A stretch of DNA of 64,000 bases from Flammeovirgaceae bacterium UBA5008 (lineage in GTDB: Bacteria > Bacteroidota > Bacteroidia > Cytophagales > Cyclobacteriaceae). This document shows, piece by piece, positions 27,693 to 36,345 of the stretch. The notes beneath the pieces are model-generated. The model did no database searches. It had not been told where the DNA came from and saw nothing but the letters and a program-made list of their open reading frames with translations. The position numbers and the translations under genes were made by a program. Numbering within the stretch: position 1 is the stretch's first letter; every line of letters starts with the position of its first letter. The stretch lies in NCBI GenBank assembly GCA_002398365.1, contig DGYK01000060.1, positions 158,011 to 222,010 on the forward strand, given 5' to 3'.

Positions 27693-29528
27693 TCAAGATA
27701 CAGGAAAAGGTATACTAATCATTAATTGTGTTCCCTGTGCAGGAGCCGAATTTAATTCAAACCGACCATGCAATGATTCTACGCGTGATTTCATTTGAGT
27801 TAAACCCAATCCGGAGGCTACCACGCTGAATTCAAAACCTTTCCCGTCATCTTCAATAGTAAGAGTTAATTCTGCATCCCTGTAGAATAACTGAATATCT
27901 ACATTTTTTGCAGCCGCATGTTTGATAACATTGTGAACAGCTTCTTGAATAACTCGGTAAGTTTGTTGCACAATTTCGTCTGATAAGGTTTCAGGAATGT
28001 CGTAATGTTGAAAATGAAACGTGCATAGATTGCCGGTGTTTAAATCCGCCAGAAATTGTGTAATCAGATTCGGTAACCCCAAGGCGCGATGCGTTGGAAT
28101 TGCCAATTCGTGCGACAATTTTCTAACATCGTTGGCAATCGTTTCAGCTTGTTGCTCCAAATAATTTGGCTCATTTTTTAGCCGGATCATCCGAATCAAA
28201 TTGGCAAGCCTGCTACCGATGTCGTCATGCAATTCGCCAGCAATTCTATTTCGTTCCTTTTCAATTCCGTTGATATATGCTTTCAACGTTTCTTTTTGTT
28301 GAACAGCTATTTTTATGCGCAATTGATTACGCTCATCAATCACTAATCGCACCCGATAGCTTAGCCCAAACGAAAAAATAAGAATTTCAAATAGAGCACC
28401 AATAAAAAAAGGATTGAACTCAATCTTTTCAATCCACCCAAAATCTTCCATAGCTACTACCAGAGCCGTAATTAAAGTAAAGGAATATGCCGCGAGATAA
28501 AACAGGGCAATCAATTTTTGATGTCTGTACGAAAGAATGGCAGCAATTACACTTAACAGATTTGAGATAACGGCTAAAAAAATTACGAGAGGAACAAAAA
28601 ACGCGCTGAACTCAAAATAGAAATCGCGCAGAAAAGGAGTTAATAAAAGAAGTATACTGTAAACACCGACAATAACAAGCAATACTCGATCGATGCGTTT
28701 GGAGTAGGTAGCAATGGAAAGAAAGGACCGTGAAAAGAGAAGTAGTAGTCCGGAGGCTATTCCGATGATCATCACACGGAACAGGCTATTAAAACCATGT
28801 GTGTGCGGATATAGAAATTGCAGACTTAATCCTTCTGATGCCGCTAATAATAAAATGACAGAGATTGTAAAGAAGAAATAGATCAGATAAACAGATGATC
28901 TATAGAAAATACCACCCAATAAACTATACAGGGCTACAATCAGCATCATCCCAAAACAAATTCCGTAAAACAGCAGCGATCTATTTTCATGCTGGTTGTA
29001 GGCATTAGCATCCCACAATGCTAATGGAACTGACATGGATGAATTTTTCTTTTCAAGACGAACGATTATCCAAAAATCAGAAACGCCACACTCAGTCACG
29101 GGCCACACAAAATTTCTATAGTTGTAACTGCGGGATGGAAATGGTAGATTATCACCGGTTGGGTTTCCAAGCAGATGAATGCTGTTTTGTGTTATGCAAT
29201 ATGCTTGCACGCGGTCGATTTGCGGGTTAGCAATTTCTAGAAGTAGCTTTTGAGATATAGGAAGACCTTTAAAAGGTATGCCAACCCAAATGATGTTAGG
29301 CGAGTAACCAAGGTTAATTTTCGTTAGTCGTTCAATTCCTTGATTTTTTTGAAACAAGGATGCTACGGAGTCAATTGTTGCATTTTCTTTTGTTTTCAAA
29401 TAATAGGCATGCCCAATGAGCGATTGTTTGTCTCTAATTGACAACAAATACACAGAATCGATATTCTGGCCGAATACACTGCCTAGAATAAAAAAGAAAA
29501 TACAAATGCTAGAGCAAATTATTTTCAT
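27693..29528 (-). CDS. 7TMR-DISM sensor histidine kinase
   Basis: A 611-residue membrane sensor. The ATG at 29528 is preferred over a TTG at 29534 and overlaps the response-regulator gene by 20 bases. Order: signal peptide, periplasmic 7TMR-DISM extracellular domain (about 25-170), seven transmembrane helices (about 180-395), a short coiled coil, a HisKA_3-type dimerisation domain with the phospho-His in AGELHDDIGSRLANL, and a HATPase domain with N-box EAVHNVIKHAAAKN and G-box DDGKGFEF. The 7TMR-DISM domain often resembles a carbohydrate-binding module, but the ligand here is unknown. It is the natural partner of the LuxR-type regulator encoded just upstream. Confidence 0.92.
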   Translation of the reverse strand: MKIICSSICIFFFILGSVFGQNIDSVYLLSIRDKQSLIGHAYYLKTKENATIDSVASLFQKNQGIERLTKINLGYSPNIIWVGIPFKGLPISQKLLLEIANPQIDRVQAYCITQNSIHLLGNPTGDNLPFPSRSYNYRNFVWPVTECGVSDFWIIVRLEKKNSSMSVPLALWDANAYNQHENRSLLFYGICFGMMLIVALYSLLGGIFYRSSVYLIYFFFTISVILLLAASEGLSLQFLYPHTHGFNSLFRVMIIGIASGLLLLFSRSFLSIATYSKRIDRVLLVIVGVYSILLLLTPFLRDFYFEFSAFFVPLVIFLAVISNLLSVIAAILSYRHQKLIALFYLAAYSFTLITALVVAMEDFGWIEKIEFNPFFIGALFEILIFSFGLSYRVRLVIDERNQLRIKIAVQQKETLKAYINGIEKERNRIAGELHDDIGSRLANLIRMIRLKNEPNYLEQQAETIANDVRKLSHELAIPTHRALGLPNLITQFLADLNTGNLCTFHFQHYDIPETLSDEIVQQTYRVIQEAVHNVIKHAAAKNVDIQLFYRDAELTLTIEDDGKGFEFSVVASGLGLTQMKSRVESLHGRFELNSAPAQGTQLMISIPFPVS

Positions 29529-30138
29529 GAGCAAAGTTTACAAGCTCGATACTGGTATTGATTTCTAATTTCCTGAAAATATTTTTTCGGTGGGTATCAA
29601 TCGTCAAAGCGCTTACTGATAATTGATCCGCAATTTCTGCCGAGCTAATTCCGCGTGCCAGCAATGGAATTAATTCCAGTTCGCGTTTGGTAAGTTTCAT
29701 TTTGTGCGCAAAGTGATCGCGAAATTTTTTTCTTCGCTCACTTTCTTCTGTTAAAGCTTTCGAAAGGTAAAATTCGGATGTTTCAATTTTGTGAAGTGCT
29801 TCGAGTAGTTCTTCATTGGACACGCTTTTCTGCAAGTAGGCATTAGCGCCTAGTTTGCGTGCTCGCTCAATGAGAAACTCGTCCGGATACATGGTAAGAA
29901 CTACAATTTTTAAGCTTTTGTTTGTTTTTCGGATTTGCTCAATTAATTCTAATCCATCGCTGTCTTTTAAGTTTAAATCCAAGATAAGGATGTCCGGATT
30001 TTCTTTCTCTATCTTTTCTATTACACCTGCTCCCGTAAGACTGTATCCAATAATTCGATAATCGGGTGATTGTTGAAATAGTAGTTTGAGACCATCAATG
30101 ATGATCGTGTGGTCTTCACAAATAAATATGTCCTTCAT
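29509..30138 (-). CDS. NarL/LuxR-family response regulator
   Basis: A 209-residue response regulator. The receiver domain (residues 1-120) contains the phosphorylation site D54 in LILDLNLKDSDG, with acidic residues E8 and D9 near the N-terminus. The C-terminal LuxR-type helix-turn-helix (about 145-205) reads LTKRELELIPLLARG and then DTHRKNIFRKL. The ATG at 30138 is chosen over a GTG one codon earlier. It overlaps the histidine kinase gene by 20 bases, so the two proteins are almost certainly a cognate pair. Targets are unknown; the CPBP protease gene is the nearest candidate. Confidence 0.92.
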   Translation of the reverse strand: MKDIFICEDHTIIIDGLKLLFQQSPDYRIIGYSLTGAGVIEKIEKENPDILILDLNLKDSDGLELIEQIRKTNKSLKIVVLTMYPDEFLIERARKLGANAYLQKSVSNEELLEALHKIETSEFYLSKALTEESERRKKFRDHFAHKMKLTKRELELIPLLARGISSAEIADQLSVSALTIDTHRKNIFRKLEINTSIELVNFAHENNLL

Positions 30139-30282
30139 CACGTTGTCTTTGTTATCGGTGTGACCGGTAGTAGCCTATGCACTTGCAAGATTAAACAAAT
30201 GCCCGGAAAAGTTGTAACCGTTGGTCACTCATTCTTTGTATTTTTAGGTGTTTAAAAATAAATACCCCGAATAAATTTGTCA

Positions 30283-30933
30283 ATGAGTTTTTTTGATCAT
30301 CAAGCCATCTTCTTTTCGGTGCTCGGCTATCCGATGAGTTATCTCGAATTTTTCGGAACCATAGCCGGGGCGGTAGCTGTATTTCTTTCCGCGAAAGCGA
30401 ATGTGTGGAGTTGGCCTTTAGGTATTATTAATGTGATCCTTTTTTTCTTTTTGTTCTATCAGGTGCAGTTGTATCCGGATATGTTTTTACAGGTTTTCTT
30501 TTTCATTACCAATCTGTTAGGTTGGTATCGATGGCTACACCCGCGGAAGGAGGAGGAAGACGGAAAGAAGCAACTTAAAATTACTCGTCTCACATTGGCT
30601 TGGTGGATTGCGTTTGGTTTAGTGGGAATCATTGGAACAATTGTTTTTGGTCAGGTGGCACAAAATCTTAATTCCATGTTTCCGCTGCTCTTTAGCCAGC
30701 CAAGTGCTTTTCCATATGCGGATTCTTTTGTGACTATTATGAGTATTGTGGCCACCTACTTGATGGTACAAAAGAAGTTGGAGTGCTGGCTGGTTTGGAT
30801 TCTAGTCGATGCAGTGGCTTGTGGGTTGTATTTCTCGAAAGGAATTTTATTTGTAGGAATAGAGTATGTGGTTTTTTGTTTTATAGCTGCTTTTGGCTTT
30901 TGGTATTGGCTGAAGGAGTTTAGAGAAGCCTAA
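30283..30933 (+). CDS. pnuC: Nicotinamide riboside transporter PnuC
   Basis: A 216-residue membrane protein with about seven transmembrane segments and the PnuC-type early motif ANVWSWPLGIINVILFF, followed by ITNLLGWYRW. I took the ATG at 30283; a TTG two codons upstream is less likely. PnuC imports nicotinamide riboside by facilitated diffusion, trapped by phosphorylation. The gene for a NadR-like kinase follows after 45 bases, which supports vitamin B3 riboside as the substrate rather than thiamine. No riboswitch is recognisable upstream. Confidence 0.9.
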   Translation: MSFFDHQAIFFSVLGYPMSYLEFFGTIAGAVAVFLSAKANVWSWPLGIINVILFFFLFYQVQLYPDMFLQVFFFITNLLGWYRWLHPRKEEEDGKKQLKITRLTLAWWIAFGLVGIIGTIVFGQVAQNLNSMFPLLFSQPSAFPYADSFVTIMSIVATYLMVQKKLECWLVWILVDAVACGLYFSKGILFVGIEYVVFCFIAAFGFWYWLKEFREA

Positions 30934-30978
30934 CCCAAACGTTTTTAAGAAAGTTGTAAATAATCTTTAGTTTTAAAG

Positions 30979-31950
30979 ATGCCATCGTTTCATCGCGGAT
31001 TAGTTATCGGAAAATTTATGCCCGTGCATCAGGGGCATCTGGCCCTAATTCAGTTTGCTGCTTCACACTGCGAACAACTGATTGTATCGATGAGTTATAC
31101 GGATGAAGATCCTGTTCCACAATCCATCCGATTCAACTGGCTAAAAGAGTTATTAAAATCCTATCCGGCAATTTCCGTTGAAATATCACTTGATGATTTT
31201 GATAACGCCTCATTACCACTCGAACAGCGCACCAAGATATGGGCTACATTTATCCAAAAGCGATTTCCACCCATCGATGTTGTGATCAGTTCGGAAGACT
31301 ACGGTGCACCCTTTTCGCATCAACTAGGTGCTGCAAATATTCTTTTTGATCCTAGTCGATCAAAGTTTCCCATATCAGCTACACAAATTCGCGATAGACC
31401 TCTGCTTCATTGGAAGTACATACCAGAAATAGTGCGCCCTTATTTTTTAAAGAAAGTTTGTTTTTACGGCCCTGAGAGTACAGGAAAATCATCTATGGCG
31501 AAGCGAATGGCCGAAATATATCATTCCGAATTTGTACCGGAAGTGGCGCGCGAAATAGTAGACTCTAACGACTTTACATTGGATGATATCATTCGAATCG
31601 GCAAAGCACAGACGGATCGAGTAATCGAAAAATCACAAATCGCCAACCGATTTTTATTTTGTGATACCGACTTGATCACCACGCAGATTTATTGCCGGCA
31701 TTACCTCAAGGAAGTGCCGTCCATTCTCTACGAATTGGAAAAGCAAATTCAATATGATGCTTATTTTCTTTTCGAAGTTGATGTTCCTTGGGTGGCCGAT
31801 GGTCTCCGCGATTTAGGTGATCGCAGAAAGGAAATGTTCGAAGTGTTTAAGTCCGAACTCGACCAGCGCCAAATAAAGTATCATATCGTTTCTGGAACTT
31901 GGTCAGAGCGCGAAGCATTCATTCGCGAAAAGCTGGATGACCTTATCTGA
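30979..31950 (+). CDS. nadR: NadR-like bifunctional NMN adenylyltransferase/ribosylnicotinamide kinase
   Basis: A 323-residue protein. The N-terminal nucleotidyltransferase domain has GLVIGKFMPVHQGHLALI, with the HxGH-type motif at the end of the first strand. The C-terminal kinase domain (from about residue 155) begins with the P-loop GPESTGKSSMAK. NadR phosphorylates nicotinamide riboside to NMN and can adenylate NMN to NAD. The repressor-type helix-turn-helix of the enterobacterial protein is absent, so this one is probably purely enzymatic. It pairs with pnuC directly upstream for NAD salvage. Confidence 0.93.
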   Translation: MPSFHRGLVIGKFMPVHQGHLALIQFAASHCEQLIVSMSYTDEDPVPQSIRFNWLKELLKSYPAISVEISLDDFDNASLPLEQRTKIWATFIQKRFPPIDVVISSEDYGAPFSHQLGAANILFDPSRSKFPISATQIRDRPLLHWKYIPEIVRPYFLKKVCFYGPESTGKSSMAKRMAEIYHSEFVPEVAREIVDSNDFTLDDIIRIGKAQTDRVIEKSQIANRFLFCDTDLITTQIYCRHYLKEVPSILYELEKQIQYDAYFLFEVDVPWVADGLRDLGDRRKEMFEVFKSELDQRQIKYHIVSGTWSEREAFIREKLDDLI

Positions 31951-31958
31951 AAATTAAA

Positions 31959-33218
31959 TCAACTTTTTTGTTTGCCGATGGCGTGGCCTTTCAAAGCAAA
32001 GAAAAGAATGTAAACATAACAAGGAGCTACAATCCAGAAAAATGCACTGGATGGAGTCATGTCTTTCACCATCCTACCATAAACGAGTGGTAGGAAAGCA
32101 CCACCGACAATACCCATGATCAGCAATGCCGAACCAAATTTGGTAAACTTACCGAGGCCTTCAATCGCTAATGGAAAAATAGCGGGCCACATCAATGCAT
32201 TTGCAAAGCCTAGCAGCGCAATGCACACAATAGAAGTGTATCCGGAAGTAAAGAAAACACCAACGCTTAAAGCAATGCCAATGATGGCCGACCATGCTAA
32301 AGCGTTTTGTTGTTTGATATATTTAGGAATGGTGACGATACCAATAATGTAACCTACCACCATCGACCAAAGTGTATACGATGTGAATAGCTTTGTTTCA
32401 TCTAAACTGATACCAATGGCCTGACCAAAAGGTCCGATCACATCACCGGCCATCACTTCTACACCTACATAGAGGAATATGCAAAGGATTCCCAATAGCA
32501 AGTAAGGAAATTGAAATACCCTGGTGCGGGTAGTAAGCTCATGTTGCTTGGGTTCTTCTTCTTGTTCTATTTCAGGCAACGGAGAAAGCTTGATCATGAT
32601 AGCAAGTGCAATGAGTACTAACCCCATAATCCCGTAAGGAAGAATTACCCGATTGGAAAGTTCTTGCAATAACTCAGTGCGACTGATTACATCCTGTGTC
32701 GTGGCCAATTTGGTTTCAATTTGCGTAGCCCCTTTTAATACAATTGCCCCTAAAATAACCGGACTGAGCGCACCGGCTACTTTATTGCAAATACCCATAA
32801 TGCTGATCCGCTGGGCGGCACTTTCAATAGGGCCTATCACTGAAATGTATGGATTAGATGCTGTTTGTAATAAAGTCAAGCCCGTTGCTTGGATAAACAA
32901 TCCTATCAGAAAAAGAGTAAAGCTTCGCTCCATGGCGGCCGGAATAAACAAAAAGGCTCCAACCGCCATCACAGCCAGCCCAAGCGCCATTCCGTTTTTG
33001 AATCCGGTTTTGTTTAAGATGTAGGAAGAGGGAAGGGCCAGAAAAAAATAAGCCAGATAGAAAGCGGATGTTACAAGCAATGCCTCTTCAACTTTCAATT
33101 CACAGGCCAGCTGCAGGAAAGGTATTAAGGTGCTATTCAACCATGTAACAAAACCAAATAAGAAGAATAAAATTCCTATAATGGTAATGGATAAAACATA
33201 ATTCTTATTTGTACTCAT
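31959..33218 (-). CDS. FucP-like sugar/proton symporter of the MFS
   Basis: A 419-residue major facilitator superfamily protein with about twelve transmembrane helices. It resembles the FucP/GluP (fucose, glucose/galactose) branch: early FFLFGFVTWLNSTLIPFLQ, then SNPYISVIGP in the middle. Proteins of this branch import a sugar with a proton. Which sugar is used cannot be read from the sequence. It is divergent from the nucleotidyltransferase gene at 33288 and shares a 69-base promoter gap with it. Confidence 0.87.
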   Translation of the reverse strand: MSTNKNYVLSITIIGILFFLFGFVTWLNSTLIPFLQLACELKVEEALLVTSAFYLAYFFLALPSSYILNKTGFKNGMALGLAVMAVGAFLFIPAAMERSFTLFLIGLFIQATGLTLLQTASNPYISVIGPIESAAQRISIMGICNKVAGALSPVILGAIVLKGATQIETKLATTQDVISRTELLQELSNRVILPYGIMGLVLIALAIMIKLSPLPEIEQEEEPKQHELTTRTRVFQFPYLLLGILCIFLYVGVEVMAGDVIGPFGQAIGISLDETKLFTSYTLWSMVVGYIIGIVTIPKYIKQQNALAWSAIIGIALSVGVFFTSGYTSIVCIALLGFANALMWPAIFPLAIEGLGKFTKFGSALLIMGIVGGAFLPLVYGRMVKDMTPSSAFFWIVAPCYVYILFFALKGHAIGKQKS

Positions 33219-33287
33219 AATCTGAATTGTATGAAGTAAAGGCTTATTTTTGGAGTTAAGTTGGCAAATTATTTTTAGTTTCGATGC

Positions 33288-34214
33288 ATGAACGCAAATA
33301 TTATGGCTGAGACAAAACCAAAAAGCTTGTTAGTGATGGCTGCCGGAATGGGTAGCCGCTATGGAGGAATCAAACAAATTGACGGGTTTGGACCCAATGG
33401 CGAAACCATTATGGATTATTCTTTATTCGATGCCATCCGCGCTGGTTTTACCAAGGTGGTTTTCATTGTTCGCGATGAAATCAAATCTACCGTTGAAGAG
33501 ATTTTTCTTCCCAAACTGAAAGGGAAAGTAGAAGTATATTTTGAGGTGCAGTCGTTGGATCGTTTTGTTCCTGCCGGCTACGGTGCCGTAGATCGCAAAA
33601 AACCATGGGGAACAACTCATGCCATGTTATGTGGTAAGAACGTGATCAATGAGCCTTTTGCCGTAATCAATGCCGATGACTTTTACGGTTTAGAATCATT
33701 TCAGTCACTGGCCAAATTTTTTGACGCCTCCGCACCCGATCATCATGCGATGGTAGGTTACACACTCAAAAATGTGTTGTCAGAACATGGCAGCGTTTCT
33801 CGTGGCGTAGCCGAGGAGCGTGACGCGCAAGGCTATTTAAAGAAATTGAACGAGCTCACTAAAATTGTGAGTGAAAATGGAAAGATCGTTTCCAAAGAAG
33901 AAACAGGCGATCGAGAATTAGACCCAATGCTACCGGTGTCTATGAATTGCTGGGGTTTTCAGCCGGGTGTTTTTGATGTGGCAGAAAAAATGTTTCACGA
34001 ATTTGCTTTGAAGAATAAGGCCAATCCTTCGGCTGAGTTCTACATCGCATTGCTGACCAACGAAATCATTAATCGCAATTTGGGTAAAGTGCACATTTTA
34101 GGAGGAGGCAAAACCTGGTTTGGCGTAACGTATAAGGAAGACAAAGAAGAAGTATCCGGCAAGATCAAAGCGTTGGTCAATAGCGGTGTGTACCCTTCTA
34201 AATTATGGCAATAA
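33288..34214 (+). CDS. Sugar-phosphate nucleotidyltransferase family protein
   Basis: A 308-residue GT-A-fold nucleotidyltransferase. The nucleotide-binding signature MAAGMGSRYGGIKQ is near residue 18, and a metal-binding NADDFYG follows near residue 125. It should join a nucleoside triphosphate with a sugar phosphate or similar alcohol phosphate, but the substrate is not evident. The start could be this ATG or the ATG at 33303, which begins MAETKPKSLL. It is four bases before a sequence leading into the RlmB gene on the same strand and divergent from the sugar transporter, so a role in sugar activation is plausible. Confidence 0.8.
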   Translation: MNANIMAETKPKSLLVMAAGMGSRYGGIKQIDGFGPNGETIMDYSLFDAIRAGFTKVVFIVRDEIKSTVEEIFLPKLKGKVEVYFEVQSLDRFVPAGYGAVDRKKPWGTTHAMLCGKNVINEPFAVINADDFYGLESFQSLAKFFDASAPDHHAMVGYTLKNVLSEHGSVSRGVAEERDAQGYLKKLNELTKIVSENGKIVSKEETGDRELDPMLPVSMNCWGFQPGVFDVAEKMFHEFALKNKANPSAEFYIALLTNEIINRNLGKVHILGGGKTWFGVTYKEDKEEVSGKIKALVNSGVYPSKLWQ

Positions 34215-34218
34215 GCGA

Positions 34219-34959
34219 ATGGAAAAAACGGAAATGATTTTTGGCACGCGTGCCGTCATGGAGGCGATCAAAGCTGGCCGCGAGATTGAAAAAATTTATA
34301 TTCAGTCCAGTCTCAGCAATGATCTGATCAAAGAGTTGATCAAAACGGCCGCAGCATACAAGGCACCTTATTCGTTTATTCCACAACAGAAATTAGACCG
34401 GCTATCGTCCAAAAATCATCAGGGCGTTATCTGTGTATTATCGGCAGTGCAATATGCTTCACTCGAAAATATTATCGACAAGTGCTATCAGGAAGGGCGT
34501 GAACCCTTCTTCTTAATTGTAGACCGGGTTACCGATGTACGTAACTTCGGTGCGCTTGCGCGAACGGCCGATTGCGCCAAGATGGATGCGATTATTATTT
34601 CGGATAAAGGAAATGCGCCCATCACGGGCGATGCCATGAAGACATCAGCCGGAGCACTCAGCCACATGCCGGTGTGCCGTGTGCGCGATATGAAGGCCAC
34701 CATTAAGTTACTGAAGGAGAATGGTATTCAAGTAGTGGCATGCACCGAAAAAGCCAGCGACCTTATTTATCAAACTGACTTCAATACTCCGCTAGCAATT
34801 ATTTTAGGCTCAGAAGAAGACGGCATTTCACCTCAGCTTTTGAAAGATGCCGATCGTCTTGTTAAAATTCCGATGAAGGGAAATATAGAGTCGCTCAATG
34901 TTTCGGTGGCTGCTGGAATCATTATCTACGAAGCCATCCGTCAAAAAAGTTATAAATAG
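34219..34959 (+). CDS. rlmB: 23S rRNA (guanosine-2'-O-)-methyltransferase RlmB
   Basis: A 246-residue SpoU-type rRNA methyltransferase. It has the N-terminal substrate-binding domain (FGTRAVMEAIKAGREIEKI) and the C-terminal knotted SPOUT domain. Motif 1 reads VTDVRNFGALARTADCA, motif 2 ILGSEEDGIS and motif 3 KIPMKGNIESLNVSVAAGI. RlmB methylates a guanosine of 23S rRNA with S-adenosylmethionine. The ATG at 34219 lies five bases after the preceding stop codon; a GTG at 34186 would overlap that gene. Its 3' end overlaps the convergent manC gene by ten bases. Confidence 0.92.
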   Translation: MEKTEMIFGTRAVMEAIKAGREIEKIYIQSSLSNDLIKELIKTAAAYKAPYSFIPQQKLDRLSSKNHQGVICVLSAVQYASLENIIDKCYQEGREPFFLIVDRVTDVRNFGALARTADCAKMDAIIISDKGNAPITGDAMKTSAGALSHMPVCRVRDMKATIKLLKENGIQVVACTEKASDLIYQTDFNTPLAIILGSEEDGISPQLLKDADRLVKIPMKGNIESLNVSVAAGIIIYEAIRQKSYK

Positions 34960-36026
34960 TCAGCTCCGTTTGATTTGCCTTTCAAGTCGTTGGCAAATTT
35001 GCGGAACAGATCTTCTTTATCTTTTTCACAAACGATAGTCACGTTGCCGAATGCACCTACGAGGTAGCCATTCAATCCTTGCGCTACAATCAGTTTGTCT
35101 TTGTCCCCTTTGATAATGCAGTTGCGCGTGTCGTAAGTGAGCGCATCACCATCGATCACATTATTCATGGCATCTTTTTGTGAATACTCATAGAGCGAAC
35201 CCCATGAACCCAAGTCCGACCACGCAAACGAACTAAGCATCACATACACATTATCAGCTTTTTCCATGATACCATAATCGATGGAAATATTTTTGGTTTG
35301 CGCGTAGGCAGTTTGCACGGCCAAGCGCTCTTCGGGCGTCCACACTTTATCTGCTATCTCTTCAAAAATTTCAGTCATTTCCGGCATGTGTTTCGCGAAA
35401 GAATCTAAAATTGCTTTTACACCCCAGATAAAAATTCCGGCATTCCATACAAAGTCGCCACTCTCTAAAAATTTATTCGCGAGTGCCAGCTCCGGTTTTT
35501 CGGTAAATGTTTTTACTTTTTTCAAAGCACTCTTCGCATCGATAAACTGAATGTAACCGTAACCAGTCTCTGGTCGGGTGGGCTTGATACCAAGCGTAAT
35601 AAGCTTGTCCTGATTTTTTGCCGGATCAACTGATTTTAAAATGGTTTGCTGAAAGTCAGTTTCATTTAAAATCAAATGATCGGAAGGACTAACTACCATT
35701 ACCGCGTTGGGATTCTTTCGATGAATTTTATGACAAGCATATAAAATACAAGGTGCCGTATTCTTGCGCATCGGCTCGGCCAATATTTGTTCTTCTTTCA
35801 ACTGAGGCAGCTGTGCTTGCGTCAATGCTTTATGTTCTTCATGTGTTACCACCAAAATATTTTCGGGCGGACAGATAGTTGCGAAACGATCGAAGGTAGA
35901 TTGAAGCAATGTTTTGCCAACACCGATTACATCTAAAAATTGCTTCGGTTTTGAATTGCGACTGTAAGGCCAGAAACGTGTTCCGATACCACCGGCCATC
36001 AACACTACATATAAATCTTTGTTCAT
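34950..36026 (-). CDS. manC: Mannose-1-phosphate guanylyltransferase
   Basis: A 358-residue GT-A nucleotidyltransferase making GDP-mannose from GTP and mannose 1-phosphate. The signature MAGGIGTRFWPYSRNSKPKQ is at residues 10-29, FTEKPE lies in the middle, and ENTAP-type residues appear as MRKNTAPCI. It is the short form without the C-terminal isomerase domain of bifunctional enzymes. GDP-mannose feeds polysaccharide and glycoprotein synthesis. It is convergent with rlmB and divergent from recQ across a 319-base gap. Confidence 0.92.
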   Translation of the reverse strand: MNKDLYVVLMAGGIGTRFWPYSRNSKPKQFLDVIGVGKTLLQSTFDRFATICPPENILVVTHEEHKALTQAQLPQLKEEQILAEPMRKNTAPCILYACHKIHRKNPNAVMVVSPSDHLILNETDFQQTILKSVDPAKNQDKLITLGIKPTRPETGYGYIQFIDAKSALKKVKTFTEKPELALANKFLESGDFVWNAGIFIWGVKAILDSFAKHMPEMTEIFEEIADKVWTPEERLAVQTAYAQTKNISIDYGIMEKADNVYVMLSSFAWSDLGSWGSLYEYSQKDAMNNVIDGDALTYDTRNCIIKGDKDKLIVAQGLNGYLVGAFGNVTIVCEKDKEDLFRKFANDLKGKSNGADYL

Positions 36027-36345
36027 TTGAATTCTAAATTTTGTTTTAAGCTCAGTTTTTCCAACTGACCTGCCATTCTTTTTTCAATTTAACCAGCACC
36101 GACTTCTCCAACCAATAATTTTAACCACCGCAACCGATTTATAACCGTTTAAACCTACACATTGAAAATTAGTTTGTTTTTAGCATCACTCTCTTCACTT
36201 TTTCTGCGTTTGTCTGCAAACTATCAATCAGTCAATTAAAGGTACACGCTTTGCTTTTTGTCGGTTTTTTTTTATTATCTTCAATTTCTATTGGTAAAGG
36301 TAAAACAACATTAATATAGTTTAGCAAAATTTTTTATTTAGGAAT
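36027..36345. other. 319-base intergenic region between divergent manC and recQ
   Basis: This stretch holds the promoters of both genes. It is AT-rich, has a run of nine T at 36265-36273 and a GTTTAAAC palindrome at 36147-36154. I see no exact TAnnTTTG box, no open frame worth calling, and no RNA gene. Confidence 0.6.

Noticed and set aside
30139..30282. Riboswitch before pnuC
   Set aside because: GTGACC (30160-30165) and GGTCAC (30223-30228) can pair but are 57 bases apart, and no known NAD or thiamine riboswitch motif is visible.
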